Source: Candidatus Nitrosopelagicus sp. | GTDB lineage: Archaea; Thermoproteota; Nitrososphaeria; Nitrososphaerales; Nitrosopumilaceae | Assembly (NCBI GenBank): GCA_028345195.1 | Contig: JAOMCX010000001.1 | Span: forward strand, 105,411-169,410 | Length of the DNA stretch: 64,000 nucleotides | Direction of reading: 5' to 3' | Shown: piece by piece, positions 1 to 7,161 of the stretch | Numbering within the stretch: position 1 is the first letter of the stretch | Layout: every line of letters starts with the position of its first letter | Program-made: the position numbers and the translations under genes | Notes under the pieces: generated by a model | Databases searched by the model: none | What the model saw: the letters and a program-made list of their open reading frames with translations, nothing else | Told to the model about the DNA's origin: nothing

Positions 1-19
1 GATATTCTTCAATTTTCAT
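1..19 (-). CDS. Start of a reverse-strand gene running off the window (partial)
   Basis: Reading the reverse strand from base 19 gives an ATG followed by codons for MKIEEY before the window edge. A TATA-like AT stretch lies around bases 42-50, about 27 bases upstream, the spacing of the leaderless genes elsewhere in this window. Six codons are too few to name a product. Confidence is limited because the rest of the frame cannot be seen. Confidence 0.35.
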
Positions 20-44
20 TGTACTGCTAAAGTTTTAAGGGAAT

Positions 45-308
45 TTATTCTCTTATGCTCTCTAAAACTGATACTGCTTGCCATAATGTGGTTCTCACAA
101 ATGAGGGTACGTTTGGATCTTGTGTGATGTCATCTAAACTACTAATTGCGTTGGCTGCTCTTACTGATATTGAATATTCTTCTGTTTGCAACTCTATAAT
201 CAAGTCTGCAATTGTTTTCTTGAAATTTTTTGGTGTAGAATGGCTAGTTGCTAGTTGATTGAGTGTTTGAATTGCACTCTCCATTGCTTGTTTATTTTCT
301 TCGCTCAT
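45..308 (-). CDS. UPF0147 family protein
   Basis: An 87-residue acidic, all-helical protein. The segment around residues 48-80 (SVRAANAISSLDDITQDPNV, followed by PSFVRTTLWQAVSVLE) matches what I know of the archaeal UPF0147 family, which is widespread and short and has no assigned function. The length is normal for the family. It sits 3 bases from the Rieske ferredoxin gene upstream on the same strand and is probably co-transcribed with it. No catalytic motif is visible. Confidence 0.8.
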   Translation of the reverse strand: MSEENKQAMESAIQTLNQLATSHSTPKNFKKTIADLIIELQTEEYSISVRAANAISSLDDITQDPNVPSFVRTTLWQAVSVLESIRE

Positions 309-311
309 CTC

Positions 312-620
312 TCAAATCTCTATGAATACATCTTCTGATTCTATTACCACTGTATATGACTTTAAATCGTTAATCTTTGCAGGAAATTTTTCCATTTTAC
401 CTGTCTCACAATTAAATTCCGCTGCGTGCCATCCGCACGTAACTGTTGAATTTTCTAATTTTCCTTCTGATAAACTTGCACCTGAGTGTGTGCATGTATC
501 ATCACATGCAAAATAATTTCCATTTACATTTGCAACTAGAATCTCTTTACTATCCACAGAAACTTTTTTCATTTTTCCAGATTCTAACTCTGATGATTTA
601 CACGCAATAATCCGTCCCAT
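312..620 (-). CDS. Rieske-type [2Fe-2S] ferredoxin
   Basis: A 102-residue soluble protein carrying the two Rieske cluster motifs: CTH (after CDDT, about residues 43-45) and CGWH (about residues 62-65). Each provides one Cys and one His ligand to a [2Fe-2S] centre. There is no membrane segment, so it resembles the small ferredoxins that feed electrons to oxygenases rather than the bc1-complex subunit. Its partner cannot be told from the neighbourhood, where the UPF0147 gene follows directly and a GNAT gene is divergent. Confidence 0.88.
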   Translation of the reverse strand: MGRIIACKSSELESGKMKKVSVDSKEILVANVNGNYFACDDTCTHSGASLSEGKLENSTVTCGWHAAEFNCETGKMEKFPAKINDLKSYTVVIESEDVFIEI

Positions 621-662
621 GAACTAAATCGATTTTATATTCTTAATAATTTTTCTTATTTT

Positions 663-1472
663 ATGGATAATTCTCCTCGACTAGCTCAAAGTTCTGATAA
701 AAAAGATGTCTTGAATTTTTGCAAAAACACCTTCTCATGGGGTGATTACATACATGAGGTATGGGACAATTGGATTACTGAAGGAAATCTAATTGTCGTT
801 GAAAATGAAGAAATTCCTATTTCCATGGCACATGCTGGATTTTATCCTATGGAAAAAATGATTTGGATTGAAGGAATTCGTGTAAGTGAAGATTTTAGAA
901 AAAAAGGTATAGCAGAAAAAATGATTCATCATTTTGAAAACAACGCAAAGTCACAAGAATTTAAAATATCTAGAATGCTCATTGCATCTGAAAATATTCC
1001 TTCTCTTACGTTAGCTAAAAAACTTGGATATGAAATAATCTCCCAGTGGAATTACTATTCTTTAGAATCAAAACAAATCTCTTCACAGAATATCGATATA
1101 TCTAATTCATGTTTGGATGAATGTAAAGAACTAGATGTACAAAATCATCATTTTGTTGAATCTTGGAGATGGATTCCATTAACTAATGAAAGAATAAACA
1201 AATTAAATTCTGAAAATAAAATATTCTGTCAAAAAACTAACAACAAAACAATCGCTTTGGGTATAATTACTGAGTCTGAATCATTTGAAAATACAATAAT
1301 TTTAGAAATTCTTTCTGGTATCGAACCTGAAAATATGATAAAATTCGTACAAAATCTTGCATATGAAAAAAATTATTCAAAGATTAGAATACTAACTGAG
1401 CTTGAATCATTACCACAAATCAAAAATCTAGAAAATAAATTTCCATTTTATTTAATGCAAAAAAAACTCTAA
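663..1472 (+). CDS. GNAT-family N-acetyltransferase
   Basis: A 269-residue protein. Residues about 70-100 carry the acetyl-CoA binding signature of the GNAT fold (WIEGIRVSEDFRKKGIAEKM, with the R-x-x-G-I/A core), followed by the beta-bulge and alpha-4 pattern ending near LGYEIIS. The C-terminal ~130 residues look like a second, degenerate acyltransferase-like domain with no clear signature. A TATA box (TTTATATT, about 632-639) lies ~27 bases before the ATG, so the transcript is probably leaderless. The substrate is unknown. Its end overlaps the convergent FAH gene by 4 bases. Confidence 0.8.
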   Translation: MDNSPRLAQSSDKKDVLNFCKNTFSWGDYIHEVWDNWITEGNLIVVENEEIPISMAHAGFYPMEKMIWIEGIRVSEDFRKKGIAEKMIHHFENNAKSQEFKISRMLIASENIPSLTLAKKLGYEIISQWNYYSLESKQISSQNIDISNSCLDECKELDVQNHHFVESWRWIPLTNERINKLNSENKIFCQKTNNKTIALGIITESESFENTIILEILSGIEPENMIKFVQNLAYEKNYSKIRILTELESLPQIKNLENKFPFYLMQKKL

Positions 1473-2332
1473 TCTACAAACTTGACTGTATTTGTAATAG
1501 CGCCCATTTTTTCTATTTCCATCTCTATCAAATCCCCATCTTTTAGATATGGAACATTTGGATTATTCAATGCAACTCCAGCAGCAGTTCCCGTTGAAAT
1601 TATATCTCCTGGTTCTAGTGTCATTGATTTACTTAGTATTGATATTATTGATGGGATTTTTATGAACATGTTTGATGTAGTAGAATCTTGTCTAATAGTT
1701 CCATTAACTTTTGTTAAAAGTTTAAGGTTCTGCGGATCATCAATCTCATCTTTTGTTGTAATCCATGGACCACATGGAGCAAATCCGTCAAACGATTTTG
1801 CTCTTGTAAATTGTTTATCCATTGCTTGAATGTCTCTTGCTGATACATCATTTAGTATCATATATCCAAAAATCTTATCCATTGCTTCTTCTTCAGAAAT
1901 ATTCTTACATTTTTTTCCGATTATCAAGGCAAGTTCTACTTCATAATCTAACTCTTTGACAAAATTTGGACAAACTATCTCTGAATTTGTTCCATTAAGC
2001 GCAGTTCTTGGCTTATTTACTATAGCTGGCTCTTTTGGAGGCGTTAATTTTTGTTCTTCTGCATGATCTTTATAATTAAATGCCAAACAAATTATCTTGT
2101 TAGGATTAGGAATTGGTGCCAGAACATCAAATTCTGATAATTCATGTTTAAACTCAATTTCGCTAATCTTTGGTAAAATTTCTTCAAACCAACCGTCAAA
2201 CAAAAAATCTCTAACATTCATTGGAATTGGGATTCCAGTTGATTGTGTAATGTCATCTTTTGTGGCAATTTTTCCATCTTTAACTAGTCCAAAAGTCTCT
2301 TTACCTGATTTTACTACTCTTGCAATTTTCAT
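1469..2332 (-). CDS. Fumarylacetoacetate hydrolase (FAH) family protein
   Basis: A 287-residue protein with a short N-terminal region and a C-terminal FAH domain from about residue 78. The characteristic metal-binding acidic residues fall in LDYEVELALIIGK and in the following NDVSARDIQ segment, with the late GDIISTGTAAGV loop also typical. Members hydrolyse or decarboxylate acylpyruvates and similar 2-oxo acids in the cytoplasm, and the exact substrate cannot be read here. It starts 6 bases after the gltX stop on the same strand, so it probably belongs to that operon. Confidence 0.86.
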   Translation of the reverse strand: MKIARVVKSGKETFGLVKDGKIATKDDITQSTGIPIPMNVRDFLFDGWFEEILPKISEIEFKHELSEFDVLAPIPNPNKIICLAFNYKDHAEEQKLTPPKEPAIVNKPRTALNGTNSEIVCPNFVKELDYEVELALIIGKKCKNISEEEAMDKIFGYMILNDVSARDIQAMDKQFTRAKSFDGFAPCGPWITTKDEIDDPQNLKLLTKVNGTIRQDSTTSNMFIKIPSIISILSKSMTLEPGDIISTGTAAGVALNNPNVPYLKDGDLIEMEIEKMGAITNTVKFVD

Positions 2333-2338
2333 TTTTTC

Positions 2339-4054
2339 TCACTTGTGTGTAAATATGACTTGGTGTGTTGATTCTTTTCTACAATAACCAAATCTTATGA
2401 ATTGGATTTCATCACCGTCTTTTAACTCTAAGTACGCCTGTTCCACAAAACCTTCTACTTCTTTTAGACTATCTTCATTAAATTTCTCACCAAAAAATAA
2501 CTGATCAGGAACTATAATTTTGATTTTTATTGGTTCTCCTGCAACCCATTGTATTTTTTTTTCAATATTTTCAGCATTTTCTGAAATAAATTCTGCAGTA
2601 AGATTTGAACTATCTATTATCTTAACAATTCCAATTCCTAAAAGCCTTATTGATTCTCCATTCTTCAAATCTTTTGCATCCTCACCTTCAATCATAACTG
2701 AATTATCAATATTGACAGTTCGTTTTCCTAAATCCATTGTAGGATGATTTGATAAATGAAATTCACTTGATGGAAGATTCGTAATTTTTAGTTCCTTTGG
2801 ATTACGTACCATGTGTAACCTAACACTTTCACCGTCGATAATTTTCTTGTTAAATGCCTCTAGAGATGCAAATGGAGAAACCGTATCATTTTTTGTTAAT
2901 CCTAAAGATAAAATGAACTTCTTCACAGCTTCTGGTCTAATTCCTCTCCTTCGTAATCCTTCGAGAGTTGGCAATCTTGGGTCATCATACCATGGAACTT
3001 TTCCATTTTCAATCAGTGGTTTTAATGCACTTTTTGATACAGGCATTCCCTCTAGGTCTAATCTTCCAAAAAAGATGAATTCTGCCTTTTCCATTCCTAA
3101 TTTATCTAAAATTGTATGATGTAGCTCTTTTCTCAGTTCAAATTCCTTTGATCTCATAGCATGTGAAACCTTGCTAATACTGTCAAAAATTATGCCTGCA
3201 AAATCGTATGTTGGCCAAACTTTGTATTTTTGCTCTTGTCTTGCATGTCTTTTTGTATTAATTCTGAATAGTGCAGGATCTCTCATTGTTGTATTCCCCG
3301 ATTGCATATTTCCTCTAAATCGTAATAATGCTTGTCCTTCTTTAAAGCCTTTTTCATCAAACATTTTATGCCATAGTTTTTCATTTTCTTCTAGACTTTG
3401 TTTAGTACAGCCACATTCAGTCATTTCCCGTCTATCTTTACTAATACTGTCTTGACTACATGTACAAACATATGCATCATTTGATTTTATAATTTGATCT
3501 GCTTTCTTGTAAAGAATGTCTAAACTATCTGAAACATATTCAACACTATCATATTTTATTCCCAACCAATCCATTCCAACTTTAATTGCAGCATAATATT
3601 CTAATCGTTCAGTTCCAGGATTTGTATCCTCAAATCTTAAAATTATTTTTCCACCATGCATTTTTGCATATTCTTCGCTAATTATGGCAGCCTTTGCATG
3701 ACCTATGTGCGGATAACCATTTGGCGCAGGAGGAAATCTTGTAATGATCTCTTTTCCTTCTATATTTTTTAAAGCTGGTAAAAGACTTTCTTTTTGTGGC
3801 TTCTCTTTTTTAACCTCTAACAATTCTGGATATTTTTCTTGTATTTCCTTTTGCTGTTCTTCAAGTGAAATTTGATTTATTTCTAAAACAATTTCAGTAA
3901 TTATTGGTGATATCTCTTTTGCTTTTTGTCTTAACTCTGGTACATTTCCCATTATTTTTGCAAGAATTGTTTTATCTCTTGTTTGACCTTCATGTTCTGC
4001 AGCATTTTGTAATGCAAACTTTCTAATCTCATTTTTTATTTCTTCGTCATTCAT
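2339..4054 (-). CDS. gltX: Glutamate-tRNA ligase, archaeal type
   Basis: About 571 residues. It is a class I aminoacyl-tRNA synthetase of the archaeal GluRS type: the HIGH motif is seen as PNGYPHIGHAK (about residue 110) and the KMSKS-equivalent as VSKSALKPL (about residue 335). A C-terminal beta-barrel anticodon-binding region follows. The lineage is expected to charge both tRNA-Glu and tRNA-Gln with Glu, although the Gln amidotransferase is not in this window. I place the start at the ATG at 4054, 1 base after the upstream regulator's stop, rather than at a TTG four codons earlier that would overlap it. Confidence 0.95.
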   Translation of the reverse strand: MNDEEIKNEIRKFALQNAAEHEGQTRDKTILAKIMGNVPELRQKAKEISPIITEIVLEINQISLEEQQKEIQEKYPELLEVKKEKPQKESLLPALKNIEGKEIITRFPPAPNGYPHIGHAKAAIISEEYAKMHGGKIILRFEDTNPGTERLEYYAAIKVGMDWLGIKYDSVEYVSDSLDILYKKADQIIKSNDAYVCTCSQDSISKDRREMTECGCTKQSLEENEKLWHKMFDEKGFKEGQALLRFRGNMQSGNTTMRDPALFRINTKRHARQEQKYKVWPTYDFAGIIFDSISKVSHAMRSKEFELRKELHHTILDKLGMEKAEFIFFGRLDLEGMPVSKSALKPLIENGKVPWYDDPRLPTLEGLRRRGIRPEAVKKFILSLGLTKNDTVSPFASLEAFNKKIIDGESVRLHMVRNPKELKITNLPSSEFHLSNHPTMDLGKRTVNIDNSVMIEGEDAKDLKNGESIRLLGIGIVKIIDSSNLTAEFISENAENIEKKIQWVAGEPIKIKIIVPDQLFFGEKFNEDSLKEVEGFVEQAYLELKDGDEIQFIRFGYCRKESTHQVIFTHK

Positions 4055-4055
4055 T

Positions 4056-4439
4056 TTATAATGCAACTAACTTTACGGTGTCCATTTTTTTATTAATCTG
4101 AAAACCTTTTGTTATTTCACTGACTGAGTCTGATTCCCCTTTCAAGATGAAAAGTTCCATACATTTGTCGCCTTCAATCTTATTGTGTAAATGCATTGTA
4201 ATGAGGTCTTCGTAGGAATGTTTGATTTCAGTTACCTGATTGTCATATTCATCATTATGAACAACTAGCAAAATGGCATTGACATTTCCTGAAAGACTTT
4301 CTTTTTGTTTTTCTTCAGAAACAAAACTTCGAATTCCCGCTCTAATTGCATCTGACCTGCCTGAAAATCCAAGACTTTTCTGCAAATTATCAATTTGTTT
4401 GAGAATTTCATCATTTAATGAAATGGAGACAATTGGCAT
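4056..4439 (-). CDS. NikR-like ribbon-helix-helix metal regulator
   Basis: About 127 residues: an N-terminal ribbon-helix-helix DNA-binding domain (MPIVSISLNDEILKQIDNLQ, then SGRSDAIRAGIRSF) plus an ACT-like C-terminal domain containing HSYEDLITMHLH and a following Cys (DKCMELFILKG). NikR binds nickel with His and Cys in this region. Here the H-x-H and Cys are present but separated by two more residues than I expect, so the metal is uncertain. It is divergent from the metal-uptake operon and is its likely regulator. I take the ATG at 4439 because a TATA-like element lies at about 4466-4476. gltX follows immediately. Confidence 0.82.
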   Translation of the reverse strand: MPIVSISLNDEILKQIDNLQKSLGFSGRSDAIRAGIRSFVSEEKQKESLSGNVNAILLVVHNDEYDNQVTEIKHSYEDLITMHLHNKIEGDKCMELFILKGESDSVSEITKGFQINKKMDTVKLVAL

Positions 4440-4446
4440 ATGCTCG

Positions 4447-4488
4447 TTGTTATTAAGAAACATAAAAATATTAACAAATTGTTATTAA
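4447..4488. promoter_or_regulatory. Candidate operator: repeated 10-bp element between regulator and metal-uptake operon
   Basis: The sequence TTGTTATTAA occurs exactly at 4447-4456 and at 4479-4488, spaced 32 bp, about three helical turns. The second copy overlaps a perfect inverted repeat TAACAA-A-TTGTTA (4472-4484). The block overlaps the regulator's own promoter and precedes the uptake operon promoter, where an autoregulatory NikR-type repressor would bind. That binding is inferred. Confidence 0.5.
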
Positions 4489-4499
4489 CTTTTTACACA

Positions 4500-4509
4500 T
4501 TTATTAATA
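4500..4509 (+). promoter_or_regulatory. TATA box of the metal-uptake operon
   Basis: The element TTTATTAATA lies with its centre near 4505. Archaeal transcription starts about 25-26 bases downstream, which predicts a start at about 4531, exactly where the 5' strand of the structured leader begins. This makes the leader part of the transcript. Confidence 0.55.
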
Positions 4510-4530
4510 AGATTTTTTGGTTATGTGTAT

Positions 4531-4604
4531 GGGAAACTTGGCAAGTCTGCACGAAAGCAACCGCATGCTTCAGTCGTACATTCAATCTTGCCTTGTTTTC
4601 ACCC
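4531..4604 (+). ncRNA. Structured 5' leader RNA, riboswitch candidate
   Basis: Complementary segments nest into one long imperfect hairpin. GGG 531-533 pairs with CCC 602-604 and AAAC 534-537 with GTTT 595-598. GGCAAG 540-545 pairs with CTTGCC 587-592. Bases 549-553 pair with 575-579 (one mismatch) and AAGCA 555-559 with TGCTT 566-570. The loop is ACCGCA. The element starts at the predicted transcription start and ends 13 bases before the ATG of the binding-protein gene. GGGTTGAT (605-612), next to the closing stem, resembles a Shine-Dalgarno sequence, so folding could control translation. I recognise no known riboswitch class. Confidence 0.55.
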
Positions 4605-4617
4605 GGGTTGATTATCT

Positions 4618-5985
4618 ATGAATAAGAATTCATCAATTGCTATTGTAGCTGGTGTTGCTATTGCTATAGCTGTAATTGGGTCTGTTTTTGCGTTTAGTGG
4701 AATTTCAAATGACTCCGCACCTATGGATACACCTGATCAAGATAACCTCGTACCACAAGAAGAAAAAATATCTATCATTACATCATTTTATCCATATCAT
4801 GAGTTTACAAAAAATGTAGCCGGTGACTTTGCTGATGTTAAACAATTTATGCCATCTGGAGTTGAAGCTCATGATTGGGAACCACGAGCCCAAGAGATTC
4901 AGTCTTTGAAAGATGCTGACGTTTTTGTATACAATGGATTAGGAATGGAACCTTATCTTGAAAATATAATTGAATCAGGAGAGTTTGACAATATTTTATT
5001 TGTTAAAGCATCTGACGGCGTTGAACTATTAAAATTTGAAGATGACCATGATGATCACGATGAACATGCAAAAGATGATGACCATGATGATCACGATGAA
5101 CATGCAAAAGATGATGGGCACGATGAACATGCAGAAGAATTTTATGAAGAAATCGCAATAATAATTGAAGAATTTGAAGAAGGACATATGACTGAATCAC
5201 AATCTATTGAAGCTATTGAAGAAATACTTGCTGAACATGAAGGTGACGGACATGAACATGGAGTCAGTGCAATTGAAGATATTGAACATGTGTTACATGA
5301 AATTGAAGATGGTCACATTGCAGGTCCAGAAGGTTTAGAAGAAATTCACCATTTAGTTTCTGGTGAAGATGTACATGATGAACATGCAAAAGATGATGAC
5401 CATGATGATCACGATGAACATGAAGAAGGAGGACACGATGGACATGATCATGATTATGAATTTGATCCACACATTTGGTTAGATCCAATTTTAGTAAAAC
5501 AACAAGTTAATGTTATACGCGATGGATTGATTCAAGCAGATCCTGAAAACAAAGAACACTATGAAGAGAATGCTCGTATTTACAATAATAAAATGGATGC
5601 ATTAGATATGAAAATAGGCACTGCTTTATCCTCATGTCAGAAAGACACAATTGTTCCATATCATAATGCGTTTACCTATCTTGGAGAAAGATATGACATA
5701 CATATTATGTCTCTAGGTGGAATGGCACCTGATGCAGAAGCCTCAGCTGCTGAAATTGCTGAATTTGTAGATTTTGTTAAGGATAATGACATCAAGGTAA
5801 TCTTTTCAGAAGACTTAGTTGATCCAAGACTTGCAGAGGTAATTGCAGATGAAGCAAATGCTCAAGTCATGTTATTCAGCCCACTTGAAGCATTGAGTCA
5901 AGAAGAGGCAAGATTAAACGTATCTTACATCGATAAGATGGAAGAAAATCTCGATTCTCTAAAGGTGGCTCTTGAATGTCAATAA
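4618..5985 (+). CDS. znuA: Metal ABC transporter substrate-binding protein (ZnuA/TroA type) with large His/Asp-rich insertion
   Basis: A 455-residue secreted lipoprotein-like binding protein; family members are usually ~300. Residues 1-26 form a signal or membrane anchor. The N-lobe contains AHDWEP (His85, metal ligand) and the C-lobe starts with DPHIWLDP at 283-290, both ZnuA hallmarks. Between them, residues 141-280 form an extra region: Asp-His-rich repeats (141-172), a helical stretch with two related halves (about 174-213 and 218-253), then a second Asp-His-rich repeat (251-279). A 46-bp exact DNA repeat (5059-5104 and 5377-5422) flanks the helical part. First gene of the uptake operon. 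Zinc is the family default; nickel or another metal is possible given the NikR-like regulator. Confidence 0.92.
   Translation: MNKNSSIAIVAGVAIAIAVIGSVFAFSGISNDSAPMDTPDQDNLVPQEEKISIITSFYPYHEFTKNVAGDFADVKQFMPSGVEAHDWEPRAQEIQSLKDADVFVYNGLGMEPYLENIIESGEFDNILFVKASDGVELLKFEDDHDDHDEHAKDDDHDDHDEHAKDDGHDEHAEEFYEEIAIIIEEFEEGHMTESQSIEAIEEILAEHEGDGHEHGVSAIEDIEHVLHEIEDGHIAGPEGLEEIHHLVSGEDVHDEHAKDDDHDDHDEHEEGGHDGHDHDYEFDPHIWLDPILVKQQVNVIRDGLIQADPENKEHYEENARIYNNKMDALDMKIGTALSSCQKDTIVPYHNAFTYLGERYDIHIMSLGGMAPDAEASAAEIAEFVDFVKDNDIKVIFSEDLVDPRLAEVIADEANAQVMLFSPLEALSQEEARLNVSYIDKMEENLDSLKVALECQ
5059..5422 (+). repeat. 46-bp direct repeats inside the metal-binding protein gene
   Basis: Bases 5059-5104 and 5377-5422 are identical over 46 bp. 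Each encodes the Asp-His-rich peptide around HDEHAKDDDHDDHDEH. They bracket the inserted helical module. A further partial copy precedes the first one (5041-5058). The arrangement suggests growth by unequal recombination or slippage. Confidence 0.85.
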
Positions 5986-6194
5986 AAGAATGTAAGACTG
6001 ACCCTTCAAGTACTAAAGAAAGTGCTGATGCAGGAGTAAATGAAATTCAAATTGAAATAAATGATTCATCTTCAAGTCATAACAATAATTTTGCAATCTC
6101 ACTAAAGTCAAAAAATGTAGATGTTGATAAACTACTTCCTATGGCAAAACAGTGGATAAAGGAACATAAAGAAAAGGCCTGGCAGGGCGTTTGA
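5976..6194 (+). CDS. Small hydrophilic protein of the metal-uptake operon (72 aa)
   Basis: A 72-residue soluble protein that I do not recognise. The N-terminal part is Ser/Asn/Asp-rich, with a single Cys at residue 6 and SSSSHNNN around residue 31. The C-terminal part (MAKQWIKEHKEKAWQGV) is a likely amphipathic helix. It overlaps the end of the binding-protein gene by 10 bases in the +1 frame, so it is translationally coupled. Its position between binding protein and ATPase suggests a role in metal transport, but nothing in the sequence proves it. Confidence 0.65.
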   Translation: MSIKECKTDPSSTKESADAGVNEIQIEINDSSSSHNNNFAISLKSKNVDVDKLLPMAKQWIKEHKEKAWQGV

Positions 6195-6198
6195 CCAT

Positions 6199-6348
6199 AT
6201 GGTTATAATGGTTGATAATTCTCAAGTAATGCAAATGTTAGTGGATAAAATTGAAGAGATAGAAATAAGACTTCATAATTTAGAAAAATTTGCAATTAAT
6301 TATGGTAATAATACCTGGTACTCTAAAGGTGATACTGAATGTCAGTAA
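6199..6348 (+). CDS. Small coiled-coil-like protein of the metal-uptake operon (49 aa)
   Basis: A short frame ATG 6199 to TAA 6348. Residues about 8-31 (QVMQMLVDKIEEIEIRLHNL) form a heptad-like helix, and the chain ends DTECQ, the same ECQ ending as the binding protein. It begins 4 bases after the previous stop and overlaps the ATPase gene by 10 bases, mirroring the overlap at 5976. The tight packing supports it being real. Function unknown. A start at 6208 is also possible. Confidence 0.55.
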   Translation: MVIMVDNSQVMQMLVDKIEEIEIRLHNLEKFAINYGNNTWYSKGDTECQ

Positions 6349-7145
6349 CTAATGTACTTGATGTAAAAGATCTTACAGTAAATTATGATAATCTTCCTGC
6401 AGTGGATAACATCAGTTTTGATGTAAAACAAGGTGATTGTTTAGGAATTATTGGACCTAATGGTGCTGGCAAGACTACATTATTCAGAGCAATCTTAGGA
6501 TTACAGCCATATTCTGGCAACATCAAATTATTTGGATATGAAGATTCAAAGTATGATTCAATTGTTCCACTAATTGGTTATGTACCACAAAAAGTAACAT
6601 TCGAACCAAATTTCCCTGCAACTGTTTATGATGTTGTCTCAATGGGATTAATTTCTGACAAACGTATAGTACAGGGAGTAAAACTAATTCAACAATGTGA
6701 TTGTTGCTGGAACAGAATATACCAATCAATAGAAAAGAACGATGATAAAATAACTCAAGCTCTACATACTGTAGGATTAGAATCTCTCAGGAATAGAAGA
6801 ATCGGTGAACTTTCAGGAGGAGAATTGCAACGTGTCTTCATTGCAAAAGCCTTAGTAAAAGATCCTTTGTTGTTGATTTTAGACGAACCTGTTGCTAGTG
6901 TTGACGTTGAATCACAAACAAAATTCTATAATGTAATTAAAACAATCAATGAACAAAATAACATAACTATAATCTGGTCTTCGCATGACCTTGATGCAAT
7001 TTCAAAATATGCAAACAGAGTTGCATGCATGAACAAGAAAATCTTTTTCCATGGAGAAAAAGAAAAATTCTTTTCAGACAAAGAACTTCTTAAAATGTAC
7101 ACTGAATCATCAATGCAAATGCACATGCATAATCATGAGCATTAA
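6339..7145 (+). CDS. znuC: Metal ABC transporter ATP-binding protein (ZnuC type)
   Basis: A 268-residue ATPase with Walker A GPNGAGKTT (39-47), signature LSGGELQ (158-164), Walker B LLLILDEP (177-184) and the H-loop SSHDL. It powers import through the permease encoded next. Two oddities: residues about 108-135 before the signature include QQCDCCWNRIYQ, a Cys cluster in a loop that family members usually lack or keep short, and the C-terminus ends MQMHMHNHEH, a His-rich tail. Both could sense or bind metal in the cytoplasm (inference). Confidence 0.93.
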   Translation: MSVTNVLDVKDLTVNYDNLPAVDNISFDVKQGDCLGIIGPNGAGKTTLFRAILGLQPYSGNIKLFGYEDSKYDSIVPLIGYVPQKVTFEPNFPATVYDVVSMGLISDKRIVQGVKLIQQCDCCWNRIYQSIEKNDDKITQALHTVGLESLRNRRIGELSGGELQRVFIAKALVKDPLLLILDEPVASVDVESQTKFYNVIKTINEQNNITIIWSSHDLDAISKYANRVACMNKKIFFHGEKEKFFSDKELLKMYTESSMQMHMHNHEH

Positions 7146-7161
7146 TGAATAGGATGAAAAA

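Noticed and set aside
5003-5488. Reverse-strand frames rich in His within the binding-protein gene
   Set aside because: They are mirror images of the Asp-His codon repeats and have no promoter; shadows of the real gene.
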